From: an uncultured Tolumonas sp.
GTDB lineage: Bacteria > Pseudomonadota > Gammaproteobacteria > Enterobacterales > Aeromonadaceae
DNA: 64,000 nucleotides
Direction of reading: 5' to 3'
NCBI RefSeq assembly: GCF_963678185.1
Contig: NZ_OY782757.1
Span: forward strand, 2,942,001-3,006,000
The notes beneath the pieces were generated by a model. The model ran no database searches. It worked only from the letters and a program-made list of their open reading frames with translations, and was not told the origin of the DNA. Position numbers and translations under genes: made by a program. This document shows positions 8,094 to 16,714 of this stretch, piece by piece. Within the stretch, counting starts at the first letter, position 1, and each line of letters starts with the position of its first letter.

Positions 8094-9527
8094 ATGAAAT
8101 TAGATCAAGTAAACAGTGCTGCGTTGCAAAATATGCTGAAAAGCACGCAGCGTAATACCGGCAAAAATGCTCAGGCGACGACGCAGGCGAACGATGAAGT
8201 GTCGTTGAGCCATTCCGCAAAATTGGGTAACCGGGTACTGCAGTTTTCATTGTCGCAATCGCTGACAATCAATGGCAAAAACTACAGTGTAAAGACGCCT
8301 GATCAAGCTGACGATGAAAGCACTGAGTCGTTATTCGACTTTCAGAAGGTTGCCGATAACGTCTTGTCATTTGTGACTAATACGATTAATGCCCGCAAGC
8401 AAGCAGGTGATGATAATGAAGCGCTGGAAAAAATGTTGGGGCAAGCGCGTAAAGGTATCGATCAAGGCTTCACTGATGCACGTAAAGAATTGGATAAAAG
8501 TGGCACCTTAACCGATCCGCTGAGTAAAGGGATCGATAAAAGTTATGACTTGATCCAGAAGGGTCTGAAAGATTTTGAAAAAGATCTGTTTGGTCAGGCA
8601 ACCGATGGTGCTACGGGTGATAACACGACAGCTGATGCCACGGCTACCGATGCGGCACAAACTACTGATGGTACGAAAAATACCAAAACACCAAAAGAAA
8701 TTGGTAATAGTATTTTGGCGGCTTTATCCGGTCAGCAGTCAGCAAGTCTGGAATTAACGACAAAAGAAGGCGATAAAATCACGATCCAATTTGATGATCA
8801 GCAGCAATGGCGTCAGCAGCAAAACAGTGGTTTGGCAAAAAAAGCATTACAGACTTACGGTGAACTAGGTGGTAATGCGAAAAAAAGTGATACGAAAAAC
8901 TCAAACTCAGACAGTTCCATCTTTTATAGCCACACGACCCAGTTTAGTTTCAAAGTTGAGGGTGATCTCAATAGCAGTGAATTGAAATCAATCTCAGACA
9001 TGGTTAATAAGGTCGGTAACCTGTCAGATAGCTTCTTTGGCGGCAATATCAACGACGCTTTACAGCAGGCACAGAAGCTGGATCTCAGTGACAGTGAGTT
9101 GACCAGTTTGTCGCTAGATCTGTATCAAAAACAGGCCGTTGGTTGGCAAAGTAACAGCAGCAATGATGCACTGACGAATGCAAGTAGTGATAGCTCGGCA
9201 ACGACTGATTCAACATCAAACTCTGATGCTACCAACAACCAATCCGGGTTGACCGATAATCAGCAAGCGGCAGCCGCGTTACCGGATGTCTTCAGTCAGT
9301 TAGGTGATTATCTGACTCAGCTACAATCGATGTTTAATCAGATGATTGCTTCGTTTAACCCTGACTCGCAGGGTAATTTGCAAAGTTGGGTGGCTAAACA
9401 GCAGCATCCAGAAAAATCAGATGATCAGATCGGTCAATTTGTCAGCTTTAATCAGCGAATGCAGCAAGCAATGGCATCCTTGGCCGATAATCAGCAAACC
9501 AATACAACTGACACAACAGCTACCTGA
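8094..9527 (+). CDS. DUF5610 protein of unknown function
   Basis: A 477-aa soluble-looking protein without signal peptide or membrane segment. The N-terminal half (about residues 30-165) matches DUF5610 as I recall it, including a NDEVSLSHSAKLG start and a FDFQKVADNVLSFV helix. Two Ser/Thr/Asp/Asn-rich low-complexity stretches (about 170-195 and 340-385) separate three folded blocks. The composition is acidic, with no cysteine visible in the parts read. The ATG at 8094 is preferred over that at 8088 because GGAG ends six bases before it. Function is unknown; the VSLS-type start resembles some flagellar or secreted accessory proteins, which is only a hint. Confidence 0.7.
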   Translation: MKLDQVNSAALQNMLKSTQRNTGKNAQATTQANDEVSLSHSAKLGNRVLQFSLSQSLTINGKNYSVKTPDQADDESTESLFDFQKVADNVLSFVTNTINARKQAGDDNEALEKMLGQARKGIDQGFTDARKELDKSGTLTDPLSKGIDKSYDLIQKGLKDFEKDLFGQATDGATGDNTTADATATDAAQTTDGTKNTKTPKEIGNSILAALSGQQSASLELTTKEGDKITIQFDDQQQWRQQQNSGLAKKALQTYGELGGNAKKSDTKNSNSDSSIFYSHTTQFSFKVEGDLNSSELKSISDMVNKVGNLSDSFFGGNINDALQQAQKLDLSDSELTSLSLDLYQKQAVGWQSNSSNDALTNASSDSSATTDSTSNSDATNNQSGLTDNQQAAAALPDVFSQLGDYLTQLQSMFNQMIASFNPDSQGNLQSWVAKQQHPEKSDDQIGQFVSFNQRMQQAMASLADNQQTNTTDTTAT

Positions 9528-9555
9528 TTTAATGGTAAAAAAATCAAAAAATGTG

Positions 9556-9588
9556 ACAGCGGACTCTGCAAAGATCCGCTGTTTTTTG
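9556..9588 (+). terminator. Intrinsic terminator after the DUF5610 gene
   Basis: Perfect 8-bp stem ACAGCGGA / TCCGCTGT (9556-9563, 9575-9582), followed by five more T and a G. Confidence 0.8.
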
Positions 9589-9644
9589 TTAAGCAAATGT
9601 CAAATCCCGCTATACAGTCGCTGCCACGCTCTCTATAATCCGCG

Positions 9645-9876
9645 ACTCTCTGGCGCTTAACCTGCTTAAAAGGGAATCCGGTGTGAATCCGGAGCTGGCG
9701 CGCAGCGGTAATGGGGAACGAAAGCGACCGAGTGCAAACTCAGGCACTGCCATTGGGTGGGAAGCCATCGCCGTAGGATAACAGCCCCTAAGCCCGAAGA
9801 CCTGCCAGAGCAAAATCTGGGTCATATCATCTGATATGGCAATTAGGGACCACTACGCGAACTAGGGATTGCCCAA
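9645..9876 (+). promoter_or_regulatory. Cobalamin riboswitch with ribosome-site expression platform
   Basis: The btuB leader has the hallmarks of an adenosylcobalamin riboswitch. GGGAATCCGGTGTGAATCCG lies at 9672-9691, a GCCATTGGG-type core with GGGAAG follows near 9750-9764, and the B12 box AGCCCGAAGACCTGCC is at 9791-9806. Downstream, GGCAAT at 9838-9843 can pair with ATTGCC at 9868-9873, which abuts the Shine-Dalgarno AGGGA at 9864-9868. No T-run terminator is present, so control of translation initiation is inferred. A separate CATATCA/TGATATG hairpin lies at 9823-9838. Confidence 0.93.
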
Positions 9877-11724
9877 ATGTCAACACGACTGACTGCCTCT
9901 GTGCTGTCGGCGCTGGTTATTGCTGCGCCAACACACGCCGAAGAATCTACTGGCCTGCCGATCACGGTAACGGCGACACGCTTTGCCGAACCCACTGCTT
10001 CTGTGCTGGCACCGGTAAATATTATTACCCGCAAAGATATTGAACAACTACATGCGCGCTCACTGGCTGATGTAGTGAAAACATTACCCGGTGTGGAAAT
10101 GGTTTCTAATGGAGGGCGGGGCCAGCAATCCTCTGTTCTCGTCCGGGGCACTACTTCAGCGGAAACACTGGTTTTGATGGATGGTGTTCGCATTAATAGT
10201 GCGACCAATGGTGCTACCGATTTCAGCAGCATTCCCCTGAATCAGGTGGAACGCATTGAATTTGTGCGTGGTGCTCGTGCCTCTGTTTATGGTTCTGATG
10301 CGATGGGTGGTGTTATCAATATTATTACCCGCGGCACGACAGGGCAAAGTCACCATAGCCTGAACGGTAGTGCTGGTTCGCGTGACTACCAAAACCTCAA
10401 CGGCAATTCTTCTTTTGATATTAGTCAGCAGCAACATCTGAAAGTGGCTGGTGGTTATGAAACGGAAGATGGGTATAACGCGCATCCTGTGGCTGGTATC
10501 AATGATGGCGATAAACACGGTTTTCTAGGCCGTAATGCCATGTTGGATTATCAAAATCAACTGACCGATAACACCAACGTTTATGGTGCTATGCACTGGT
10601 CACGCAATACCGTGCAAAGTGATGGCTCCAGTGCTTATTACAAAACGCATGAGCGCGATGAAACTTGGGAAGAAAACACCAACTATCAGTTAGGTACTAA
10701 ATACCAAAAAGATCGTTATCAGACGGAAGTTAAAACCAGTTTGATCAATAACGATATGTATTATTACCCAGATACCATCTCCCGTGATGATGCTGATTCG
10801 GTTTATAAAACCAATCAATATCAGGTCAGTTGGCTGAATAACTATCAGCTCACCGATCCATGGAGTGTTGGTGGCGGGGTCGATTGGCGTCGTGACGTTT
10901 TACTGGCTGATTCTGAATCATCGGGCACCGCTTTTTTTAACGATGACAAAGGCCGTAACAATGTTGGTGTTTATGCCTTGTCACAATACCATTGGCAGCA
11001 GTGGTTGGGTGAGCTGAGCGGACGTACTGATGACAACCAACAGTATGGTCGTCATAACACCTGGCAAGCGGGTTTGGGTTGGAATTTTGTACCTGAATAT
11101 CGTTTGAGTACACGTTATGGCACTGCATTCCGTGCGCCAACCTTTAATGATCTTTACACCCCGTATTCTGTTTCTCCCGATCTGAAACCAGAAACTTCAA
11201 AAAATAGTGAAGTGGCACTGGAAGGGACCACGGCAGGCTTATTGTGGCGTGTTACCGGTTATCGCAATGATATTGACCAGATGATCCAATGGGCTCCTGG
11301 TAGCGATGGTAACTGGTATCCAAGCAATGTGGGTCGTGCTCGAATCAGAGGGATTGAGCTGGAAGGTGAATTTGCTACTGGTTGGTTAAATCACAAAATC
11401 AGTGCTGATTTCAAAGATGCGCAGGATCTGGAAAATGATACCCCTTTGGCTCGCCGTGCTAAGCGTAACTACAAATGGACTGGTTCTGCAAACTGGGCAA
11501 AATGGGATACCTCACTGACAGGCCAATATCAGAGTGAACGCTTTGATAACTCAGCCCGATTAGCGCCATATAGCTTATGGGATGCAGCAGTGGGTTATCA
11601 TGTCTTACCGCAACTGCGTATTGGTGGTCGTGTTGATAATCTGTTTGATAAGGATTACACCGTTGCGTCGGGCTATGCGACACCAGAACGTAGTTATTAC
11701 CTTGATTTCAGTTATCAGATGTAA
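9877..11724 (+). CDS. btuB: Vitamin B12 outer-membrane receptor BtuB
   Basis: A 615-aa TonB-dependent transporter for cobalamins, close to E. coli BtuB (614 aa). It has a signal peptide (about residues 1-21), a TonB box near LPITVTATR, a plug domain (about 40-150, with LADVVKTLPGVEM and GSDAMGGVINIITRG) and a 22-strand barrel that ends in an aromatic-rich strand YYLDFSYQM. The cobalamin riboswitch in front makes the substrate assignment secure. No other B12-uptake gene follows; a bidirectional terminator separates it from speA. Confidence 0.93.
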   Translation: MSTRLTASVLSALVIAAPTHAEESTGLPITVTATRFAEPTASVLAPVNIITRKDIEQLHARSLADVVKTLPGVEMVSNGGRGQQSSVLVRGTTSAETLVLMDGVRINSATNGATDFSSIPLNQVERIEFVRGARASVYGSDAMGGVINIITRGTTGQSHHSLNGSAGSRDYQNLNGNSSFDISQQQHLKVAGGYETEDGYNAHPVAGINDGDKHGFLGRNAMLDYQNQLTDNTNVYGAMHWSRNTVQSDGSSAYYKTHERDETWEENTNYQLGTKYQKDRYQTEVKTSLINNDMYYYPDTISRDDADSVYKTNQYQVSWLNNYQLTDPWSVGGGVDWRRDVLLADSESSGTAFFNDDKGRNNVGVYALSQYHWQQWLGELSGRTDDNQQYGRHNTWQAGLGWNFVPEYRLSTRYGTAFRAPTFNDLYTPYSVSPDLKPETSKNSEVALEGTTAGLLWRVTGYRNDIDQMIQWAPGSDGNWYPSNVGRARIRGIELEGEFATGWLNHKISADFKDAQDLENDTPLARRAKRNYKWTGSANWAKWDTSLTGQYQSERFDNSARLAPYSLWDAAVGYHVLPQLRIGGRVDNLFDKDYTVASGYATPERSYYLDFSYQM

Positions 11725-11750
11725 TTTGTTCTCGCATTGAGAGCGCAATA

Positions 11751-11782
11751 AAAAAGGGTTCGCGGTTATGCGAACCCTTTTT
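11751..11782. terminator. Bidirectional intrinsic terminator between btuB and speA
   Basis: Perfect 13-bp inverted repeat (AAAAAGGGTTCGC at 11751-11763, complement at 11770-11782) with a six-base loop, giving T-runs on both strands. Confidence 0.88.
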
Positions 11783-11807
11783 GTTTATCTAATCGCTATC
11801 TGAAAAA

Positions 11808-13715
11808 TTATTCATCTTCCAGATAGGCATAGCCTTGCAGACCGGCTTCCAACTCTTCCAACAGCTGAGTGCGGGTCTCTTCACTTAACGACGGATGCGC
11901 CACCAGTTTTTGGTAATCACGACGGATCACCGAGGTGTCGATGTTGACGTAACGCAGCAGGTTATCAACATTATCACCGCGGATAATATTGGTGATCACC
12001 GCGTCGCCATTATCATTGAGTGTCACTTCTGCACTGTGGGTGTCACCAAACAGATTATGCAAATCACCCAAAATCTCCTGATAGGCACCGACCAAGAAGA
12101 AACCCATATAGCTGGTTTTATCTGGGTCAATTTCTGGCATTGGCAGTGTGCTTTCAATACCGACGCCATCCACATACTCTTTAATCGTACCGTCAGAATC
12201 GCAGGTGATATCCATGATCACACCGCGGCGCGTTGGTGCTTGATCCAGCCCACTCAATGGCATGATCGGGAAGATCTGGTCGATCCCCCAGGCATCCGGC
12301 AATGATTGGAACAGTGAGAAATTGACGAAGCATTTATCGGCCAGCTTCTCATTCAACTCATCTTGCAGATTACGATGCATGCGGTTGATCGGGTTGAGCA
12401 TGTCTTTCAGTTTCAGGCACAGATTGAGATGGAGATCTTCTGCCCAGGCGCGCTGTTGTAAGGTCAGCAGACCCAGCGTGTATTGCGTGTGTACATCCGC
12501 CAGATCAGAAACCGAGTCGTGGAAAATTTCCAACAGGCCCGGATCTTCTTTGTCATGCAGTTCATTCCAGCTGTCCCACATATTTTGCAGCAACAGTGGT
12601 GCGTCAGTGCCCGGCGCTTCCGGTGGGAAGGTTGGTAACTGGCTTTCCATGCCGACGATATTGGAGATCAGTACGGCATGATGTGCGGTTATCGCACGGC
12701 CAGATTCGCTGATGATCATCGGGTGCGGCAGACCGAACTCTTCGCACACATCACCGATCCCCCAAACGACGTTATTGGCGTATTCGCGCAGGTTGTAGTT
12801 TGCCGAGCAATGGCTTTGCGAACGGGAGCCTTCGTAATCGACACCCAGACCACCACCAACGTCGACTACTTCAATGTTAGCGCCCAGTTTACGCAGTTCG
12901 GCATAGAAACGACCGCATTCGCGAATACCACCCTGAATATCGCGGATATTGGCGATCTGTGAGCCTAAGTGGAAATGGACTAACTGCAGACAATCGAGCT
13001 TACCGGCTTCGCGCAGACGTTCGACCAGACTCAGGATCTGGGCGGCATTCAGACCAAATTTGGATTTTGCACCACCGCTGGATTGCCATTTCCCCGAGCC
13101 TTGTGCCGCCAAACGGGCGCGCACACCAATGCGTGGGGTGATATTCAGGCGGGCAGCTTCATCGAGGATCAGCTCCAGCTCCGATGGTTTTTCCACCACG
13201 ATATAAACATGATGGCCGAGCAGCGAACCCAGCAGTGCATGACGCACATATTCACGGTCTTTATAACCGTTACAGACGATCACCGAACCTTGGTCATGGT
13301 GATGCGATAACACCGCCAATAGTTCTGGCTTCGAACCGGCTTCCAGACCCAGCGCCGGTTTATCGGCAAACGCGCGGGTGACTGATTCGATAACCTGATT
13401 TTGTTGGTTTACTTTGATCGGGTAAACGCACTGGTAGCGGCCTTTGTAGCCATAGCTTTGGATCGCCTGTTCGAAGGCACCAAATAACGCATTAATGCGG
13501 GTTTTGATGATATCCGGAAAGCGCAACAAGACTGGTGCGGCATAACCTTGCTCACGCAGTTGTTCGATGATATCGACCAGCGCAATCTTGCAGTCCAGAC
13601 GGGTTTTGTCTGGCGTCACCATGACGCGACCCTGCTCGTCGATATGGAAAAAACCGGCACCCCAGTAGGGAACGTTATACATTTTTAGGGCGTCTGTGGT
13701 AGACCAGTTTGCCAT
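11808..13715 (-). CDS. speA: Biosynthetic arginine decarboxylase SpeA
   Basis: PLP-dependent enzyme of the fold-III (alanine racemase-like) class that converts arginine to agmatine for putrescine synthesis. At 635 aa it has SpeA length. The PLP lysine is in YPIKVNQQ near residue 98, and the phosphate-binding glycine-rich loop is in VVDVGGGLGVDYEGS near residue 285. The active-site C-terminal block TCDSDG is present. A good AAGGA lies before the ATG. No speB follows in the window. Confidence 0.94.
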   Translation of the reverse strand: MANWSTTDALKMYNVPYWGAGFFHIDEQGRVMVTPDKTRLDCKIALVDIIEQLREQGYAAPVLLRFPDIIKTRINALFGAFEQAIQSYGYKGRYQCVYPIKVNQQNQVIESVTRAFADKPALGLEAGSKPELLAVLSHHHDQGSVIVCNGYKDREYVRHALLGSLLGHHVYIVVEKPSELELILDEAARLNITPRIGVRARLAAQGSGKWQSSGGAKSKFGLNAAQILSLVERLREAGKLDCLQLVHFHLGSQIANIRDIQGGIRECGRFYAELRKLGANIEVVDVGGGLGVDYEGSRSQSHCSANYNLREYANNVVWGIGDVCEEFGLPHPMIISESGRAITAHHAVLISNIVGMESQLPTFPPEAPGTDAPLLLQNMWDSWNELHDKEDPGLLEIFHDSVSDLADVHTQYTLGLLTLQQRAWAEDLHLNLCLKLKDMLNPINRMHRNLQDELNEKLADKCFVNFSLFQSLPDAWGIDQIFPIMPLSGLDQAPTRRGVIMDITCDSDGTIKEYVDGVGIESTLPMPEIDPDKTSYMGFFLVGAYQEILGDLHNLFGDTHSAEVTLNDNGDAVITNIIRGDNVDNLLRYVNIDTSVIRRDYQKLVAHPSLSEETRTQLLEELEAGLQGYAYLEDE

Positions 13716-14045
13716 GGCGGTTCCTTAGGTGAAATTAACAATAATCACATAGTAGTATCAGGCGCGTTCGTGTCAGCAGCATGGCAGTATCCCTATTGCG
13801 CCCATCTGATCGCGGCGTATTTTATGCGTAATGTCTGAGGGATAAACCTTTTTTTACGACAGTACTAAGACTCAAAAGAGGTGGTTTGATTGACTATGAA
13901 TTAAGTATGAATAAAAAGTCAGATACTGGCAGGTATCGTTGCTATTCATGCAAAAAAAAGTTGAAAAGATACAGTGAAAAATAGGAGAAAACAGGCCGTT
14001 TTTGTATCAAAACCGCCTGAAAAAATAAAAGGTTTTGCTGCGCAG
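13716..14045. other. 330-bp intergenic region between speA and nrdG
   Basis: Contains the speA upstream region and, at its right end, the nrdG terminator hairpin. The middle (about 13840-13985) is AT-rich and A-tract-rich. No ORF with a ribosome site and no recognised RNA was seen. Confidence 0.5.
13992..14021 (-). terminator. Intrinsic terminator after nrdG
   Basis: Imperfect stem CAGGC-CG-TTTT / AAAA-CC-GCCTG (about 13994-14020), followed on the minus strand by TTTTCTCC. Confidence 0.55.
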
Positions 14046-14528
14046 TTACGCACGATCTTGTTCTGGTCGTAAGTAATGCACAATTTGATTGCTACTACCA
14101 CGCCAGACTAACGAAGGGTCAGCCAACTCTTGTTCAAATTTACCATCAATCAGCACATCGATCAGTGCCACGATTTCTTGCTGACGAGGAGATAATTCCG
14201 CTAACAGATAACCCGTCCACATCCAGATATCTTTGCCCGGACATTCGGCTCGCACACGTTGTACCAGAGCCAGTACATCAGCCTGATTAGCTGGATGCAG
14301 TGGATCACCACCAGACAGGGTTAGTCCACGGCGTTTGATCGCCTCATCATTCAGGTCGGCGATGATGCGATCGGCCATATCTGCGGTAAACGGGTGGCCG
14401 GAATCAACACGCCAGGTGGATTGGTTATAACAGCCGCGACATTGATGTTCGCAGCCAGAAACAAATAACGTGCAGCGTGTACCAGGGCCGTTCACGACAT
14501 CGATAGGGTAATACTGATGATAAAACAT
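14046..14528 (-). CDS. nrdG: Anaerobic ribonucleotide reductase activating protein NrdG
   Basis: A 160-aa radical-SAM activase that installs the glycyl radical on NrdD. The [4Fe-4S]-binding CX3CX2C motif is at Cys26, Cys30 and Cys33 (CEHQCRGC), followed by the TLSGGDPLHP S-adenosylmethionine-binding segment near residue 95. Its partner nrdD is in this window but 46 kb away at 60325, whereas the two are adjacent in many relatives. Flanked downstream by its own terminator and upstream by the carbonic anhydrase gene. Confidence 0.93.
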   Translation of the reverse strand: MFYHQYYPIDVVNGPGTRCTLFVSGCEHQCRGCYNQSTWRVDSGHPFTADMADRIIADLNDEAIKRRGLTLSGGDPLHPANQADVLALVQRVRAECPGKDIWMWTGYLLAELSPRQQEIVALIDVLIDGKFEQELADPSLVWRGSSNQIVHYLRPEQDRA

Positions 14529-14623
14529 GATGGCTGGTTCCTGATTTGTTGCTGATGTTGCTCACCATACTCGGCAAGCCAATAAAAATCAAAGTGCAAA
14601 AAACAGGGATATTTACAAGGTAT

Positions 14624-14647
14624 GCCTCTACCCAAACAGGAAGAGGC
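14624..14647 (-). other. Stem-loop between the carbonic anhydrase gene and nrdG
   Basis: GCCTCT (14624-14629) pairs with AGAGGC (14642-14647). It lies just after the carbonic anhydrase stop but lacks a T-run, so it is at best a weak terminator. Confidence 0.35.
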
Positions 14648-14657
14648 TTATGCGAAT

Positions 14658-15392
14658 TTATTCGAGAATTTCGCGGGCATTCACCGCTTGTAGTGGACGA
14701 TTGTTGTCGTGGCCCATCACTTTTTTGAACGCATCAATTTGTGCTTTAGACACAAATACAGGCTTTTTCATCACGATCCAACGAACGCCTTCAGTGCAAG
14801 GCGGGGTGGTCAGTGAACCGCTGAAACGGTAGTAGGCATGATTTTTTGGCAGCAGATCCAATGCGTTATGCGCTGGCGTCAGCGCGATTTTATCACCTTC
14901 TTTCGCTGGCAAATGGGCCCACAAATTTTCTAACACTGGGTTAGCTTTGCCTTCTTTGAACATCACCGCAACGACGGCCAGATTGCCGTTTTTATCGGCG
15001 TGCACGAAATGACCTTCCAGTGGATAAGACTCGCCTTTGATTTCATTTTCACTAGGCGCATGGAAATGGAATTGCTTCAGTTCATATTCGACGCCGTCGA
15101 TCACCACATTGCTGCCAGCATCGTAAACGACCTGAACGGTATGGCCGTTATTCAGGATCTGGCTGCCACCCACTTTATAGTTGAATTTCAGTGGTTTCAG
15201 GTCGGCTTTGATGAAGCCTGTCAGGTTAACCGGGGTCTGGTTTTTACCCGCACAGGCACCAAATTCAGGGGTCAATTTAGCCCAGTTTTCTGGCCCTTTA
15301 TCACCACTGTAATCCCAGTGAACGTGCTGTTCAGCAGCGAAAGCAGAACAGGAGGCAAATAACATAGCGGCACAGAGCAGATTTTTTTTCAT
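14658..15392 (-). CDS. cah: Periplasmic alpha-carbonic anhydrase
   Basis: A 244-aa zinc enzyme interconverting CO2 and bicarbonate in the periplasm. It has a clear signal peptide (MKKNLLCAAMLFASCSAFA). The zinc histidines are in QFHFHAPSEN (two) and in GHFVHAD (one), and the TTPPCTEGVRW block near residue 200 closes the active site. Two cysteines (CAGKNQTPVNL and PPCTEG) are placed to form the usual disulfide. Length matches bacterial Cah. Appears monocistronic. Confidence 0.92.
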   Translation of the reverse strand: MKKNLLCAAMLFASCSAFAAEQHVHWDYSGDKGPENWAKLTPEFGACAGKNQTPVNLTGFIKADLKPLKFNYKVGGSQILNNGHTVQVVYDAGSNVVIDGVEYELKQFHFHAPSENEIKGESYPLEGHFVHADKNGNLAVVAVMFKEGKANPVLENLWAHLPAKEGDKIALTPAHNALDLLPKNHAYYRFSGSLTTPPCTEGVRWIVMKKPVFVSKAQIDAFKKVMGHDNNRPLQAVNAREILE

Positions 15393-15421
15393 GTGAAGAT
15401 CCCGAATGAATAATAAACCAG

Positions 15422-15448
15422 AAAAAACAGCGCCTTTTGAGGCGCTGT
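15422..15448 (-). terminator. Intrinsic terminator after lpxL
   Basis: Stem ACAGCGCCT / AGGCGCTGT (15427-15435, 15440-15448) with a T-run on the minus strand (15422-15427). Confidence 0.8.
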
Positions 15449-15503
15449 AGTATAACCCTGGTTAAAACATGGTTTTGTAACTAAATGTAGCAAGCTTGAC
15501 GGA

Positions 15504-16457
15504 TCAACGCTCTTCACCGGGTTTATACAAAAATTGCGTGCCATCGGGGCGAGATTTGAAGCGACGGTGTAACCACATATATTGCGCTGGGGCTTTGCGT
15601 ACTGCAGTCTCCAGCACTTGATTACTGCGGGAGGCATCGGCGATATCGTCACCGGTGGGGTAACCCTGCAAGGGGGCTTCAATGATCAACTGATAACCGC
15701 CTTTGGGCAGACGAATATTGTAGCAGGGCAGTACTACCGTATTTTTCACCCGCGCCAGTGTTGATGTACCGGTGATGGTGGCAGCATCACTAACACCTAA
15801 AAACGGCACAAACACGCTGGCATGATGACCATAATCATGATCGGGTGCATACCAAAGCGCCTCGCCTTGGCGCAGGGCTTTGATCATACCTTTGACATCA
15901 AGTCGGTTTACCAGATATTTGTTACTTTTACAGCGGCCGGTGTATTGCGCATATTCCAGCACCGGATTTTTGTTTGGCCGATAGACGCCAACACCCGGGC
16001 GTAACATACCAAACATGCGGGCATTCAGTTCCAAAGTCATAAAATGAGCAGATAACAGCAGCATGCCCTGACCGTTCGCCACGGCTTGTTCGACATGTTC
16101 GGCACCGACCACCTGCATGATCTTGCGGATCCGGCGATCAGGCCAAAACCAAGCGATACCAGTCTCAAAAATACCACGGCCTACGTTGGCAAAATTCTCC
16201 CGAATATGTTGTTCGCGGGTTGCTTCATCCCACTCCGGGAAAGCCAATTGCAGGTTTTTACGGGCAATCAAAACCCGGCGTGGCAGGATCTTCATAGATA
16301 ACCAGCCTAATGCAGCTCCCAGTTGCATGAGCACCGGATAAGGTAGTTGCACGATCAACCACAGCACTGCTTGGCTGAACCATTGTGGCCAGTAGCGTGG
16401 ATGAAACAGAGCAGCCGTCAGACGTGGGGCTGAGTCAGGTAATGGTGTCGCTCGCAT
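15504..16457 (-). CDS. lpxL: Kdo2-lipid IVA acyltransferase, LpxL/LpxP type
   Basis: Inner-membrane late acyltransferase of lipid A synthesis. The 317-aa product aligns by eye with E. coli LpxL throughout: LLHPRYW-like start, one membrane segment, the catalytic H-x4-E in SAHFMTLELNARMFG, GVYRPNKNP, YAPDHDYG and the C-terminal YMWLHRRFKSRP. Preference for laurate versus palmitoleate cannot be told. The ATG at 16457 starts the protein as in homologues; an open frame to 16550 runs into the palindromic repeat at 16475 and is not believed. Divergent from hldE, also an LPS gene. Confidence 0.88.
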   Translation of the reverse strand: MRATPLPDSAPRLTAALFHPRYWPQWFSQAVLWLIVQLPYPVLMQLGAALGWLSMKILPRRVLIARKNLQLAFPEWDEATREQHIRENFANVGRGIFETGIAWFWPDRRIRKIMQVVGAEHVEQAVANGQGMLLLSAHFMTLELNARMFGMLRPGVGVYRPNKNPVLEYAQYTGRCKSNKYLVNRLDVKGMIKALRQGEALWYAPDHDYGHHASVFVPFLGVSDAATITGTSTLARVKNTVVLPCYNIRLPKGGYQLIIEAPLQGYPTGDDIADASRSNQVLETAVRKAPAQYMWLHRRFKSRPDGTQFLYKPGEER

Positions 16458-16474
16458 AGCAGATGACCAGTGAA

Positions 16475-16601
16475 TATACCCTTCGTTCTTGAAGTTACAG
16501 CGTCGTTGACGGCGTTCATTCGCCCAATCACATAGCATCTCTATGCTCATTGGGACTCGTTCACTTGTCGCCTTGCTGCAACACCAATTACTTTGGGTTT
16601 A
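16475..16601. repeat. ERIC/YPAL-like palindromic repeat, copy 1
   Basis: A 127-bp imperfect palindrome with TATACCC at one end and TTTGGGTTTA at the other, and a core CCCAATCACATAG (from 16523) facing CTATG-CTCATTGGG. It is clearly homologous to the copy at 19555 but more diverged. It sits between lpxL and hldE, 17 bases upstream of the lpxL ATG, so it is probably part of the lpxL leader or promoter. Confidence 0.8.
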
Positions 16602-16714
16602 GGTTAAAAGAAGATAAAAACCCCATCAGTTTAGCAAATGGTGGTCAGGGTGGCGAATAGCTGTTTGGGCTGTGATAAACTGCGCCGCATTCAAGTCAGT
16701 ATCGAGTGAACACT

